A DNA stretch of 5,775 bases from Bacillota bacterium. GTDB taxonomy: Bacteria; Bacillota; Clostridia; Tissierellales; Sedimentibacteraceae. Location: positions 1 through 5,775 of the forward strand of contig JAEZGU010000030.1 in NCBI GenBank assembly GCA_023416855.1, given 5' to 3'. Positions 5,376 to 5,775 of the stretch are shown piece after piece. Within the stretch, counting starts at the first letter, position 1, and every line of letters begins with the position of its first letter. Under the pieces are notes generated by a model. The model was not told the origin of the DNA. It made no database searches and worked only from the letters and a program-made list of their open reading frames with translations. Position numbers and translations under genes: made by a program.

Positions 5376-5719
5376 TAAATTAAATTTATAGAATTATTAT
5401 CAATTGAAATACCATTACTTCTTCTTTTTTCTATTTTCTTATCATCACAAATCTCTTTTAATAACCTTGATAGTGATTTCATTTTTCTATGCTCACTATC
5501 AATTATTTCTTCTCTTATCGAAACATATAGAGATGAAACCATTATATATATTCCAATTACCATGAGAATAAATAATGTTGCAAAGATAAGTATTTCTAAA
5601 GCAGAATTAAAATCTTTAACATTTTCATATTTATATATCCAACTTAAAAAATTATTCCACAAAGCAATAAATAAGGCTGCAAAAAAAGAAGGAATTATAG
5701 GATGCATATTCCGGCACAT
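5375..5719 (-). CDS. Hypothetical two-TM membrane protein, 5' end probably lost to an IS21-type insertion
   Basis: The open frame gives 114 residues with two hydrophobic spans, about residues 8-29 (IIPSFFAALFIALWNNFLSWIY) and 42-68 (LEILIFATLFILMVIGIYIMV), then a charged cytoplasmic-type tail (EEIIDSEHRKMKSLSRLLKEIC, basic KKIEKRRS). The first codons (MCRNMH) lie in the repeat-bearing end of an insertion sequence that begins near 5703, and no ribosome binding site precedes ATG 5719 or ATG 5707. The native start was therefore probably cut away and the ATG is IS-derived. No family is recognised. Same direction as the 4673-5275 gene and separated from it by the GC-rich block; expression is doubtful. 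Confidence 0.6.
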   Translation of the reverse strand: MCRNMHPIIPSFFAALFIALWNNFLSWIYKYENVKDFNSALEILIFATLFILMVIGIYIMVSSLYVSIREEIIDSEHRKMKSLSRLLKEICDDKKIEKRRSNGISIDNNSINLI

Positions 5720-5775
5720 CCGGACGGCGATTCCGGTTTTATCCGGACAGTAAACCGGAGCATCCGGACACCTTG
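5703..5775. mobile_element. Terminus of an IS21-family-like insertion sequence (continues beyond the window)
   Basis: From TG at 5703 to the window edge the DNA turns GC-rich and contains three tandem 22-bp units (5708-5729, 5730-5751, 5752-5773), each with an ATTCCGG or AAACCGG block and an ATCCGGAC block 10-11 bp later. Multiple ~20-bp transposase-binding repeats inside a TG...CA terminus are typical of IS21-family elements, whose ends often carry ATTCCGG/CCGG repeats. No istA or istB coding sequence is in view, so the family call rests on the end structure alone. Confidence 0.6.

Noticed and set aside
5562..5753. Plus-strand 63-codon open frame
   Set aside because: It lies opposite the two-TM gene and runs into the IS21-type repeats; the translation is a lysine-rich antisense shadow with no ribosome binding site.
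1..5775. CRISPR array, tRNA or rRNA genes
   Set aside because: I saw no regularly spaced repeat-spacer pattern, tRNA cloverleaf with TTCRA arm, or rRNA-like sequence; the only tandem repeats are the three 22-bp IS-end units.

Overview
The window looks like chromosomal DNA of a low-GC Gram-positive anaerobe, most likely a gut Clostridia/Lachnospiraceae-type bacterium. This is inferred from the AT-rich background, strong AGGAGG-type ribosome binding sites, a TTG start, an enoate-reductase-type flavoprotein, an XRE-methyltransferase fusion, and IS3 and IS21 family remnants. No species can be named from the sequence alone.

Layout, left to right. Positions 3-698 (+) hold the C-terminal third of an NADH-dependent flavin oxidoreductase of the 2-enoate reductase/BaiCD type, closed by a strong terminator at 750-787. 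This segment is visibly richer in GC than the rest. All other genes lie on the minus strand. A NUDIX hydrolase (997-1581) is followed, in the same frame, by what looks like the C-terminal scrap of another protein (871-996). Upstream of the NUDIX gene sits a 634-bp internally deleted IS3-family element (1650-2283) with orfA fused to the last part of orfB. It appears to have landed in a tiny ORF. Next comes an untracked, frameshifted gene remnant (2390-2778), then an XRE HTH-methyltransferase fusion (2919-4040) with its own terminator, promoter candidate and nested palindromes upstream.

The most informative point is at 4493-4510. The minus strand there encodes the conserved C-terminus of GMP synthase (TIEWE, stop) with no guaA gene upstream. 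A perfect hairpin-plus-T-run terminator follows 28 bp later. This is the signature expected of the distal attachment site of an element integrated at the 3' end of guaA. By this reading everything to the right of about 4510 is island cargo, and the native guaA terminator has been stranded from its gene. The intact guaA should lie beyond the right edge of the window.

The island portion carries a one-TM coiled-coil protein (4673-5275) and a two-TM protein (5375-5719), separated by a GC-rich, inverted-repeat-rich block (about 5313-5375) that partly resembles an integron attC site. The two-TM gene has apparently lost its 5' end to an IS21-family element whose end, with three 22-bp repeats, occupies about 5703-5775. 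The window is therefore mainly a record of repeated insertion and gene decay around a few intact genes, not a coherent pathway.
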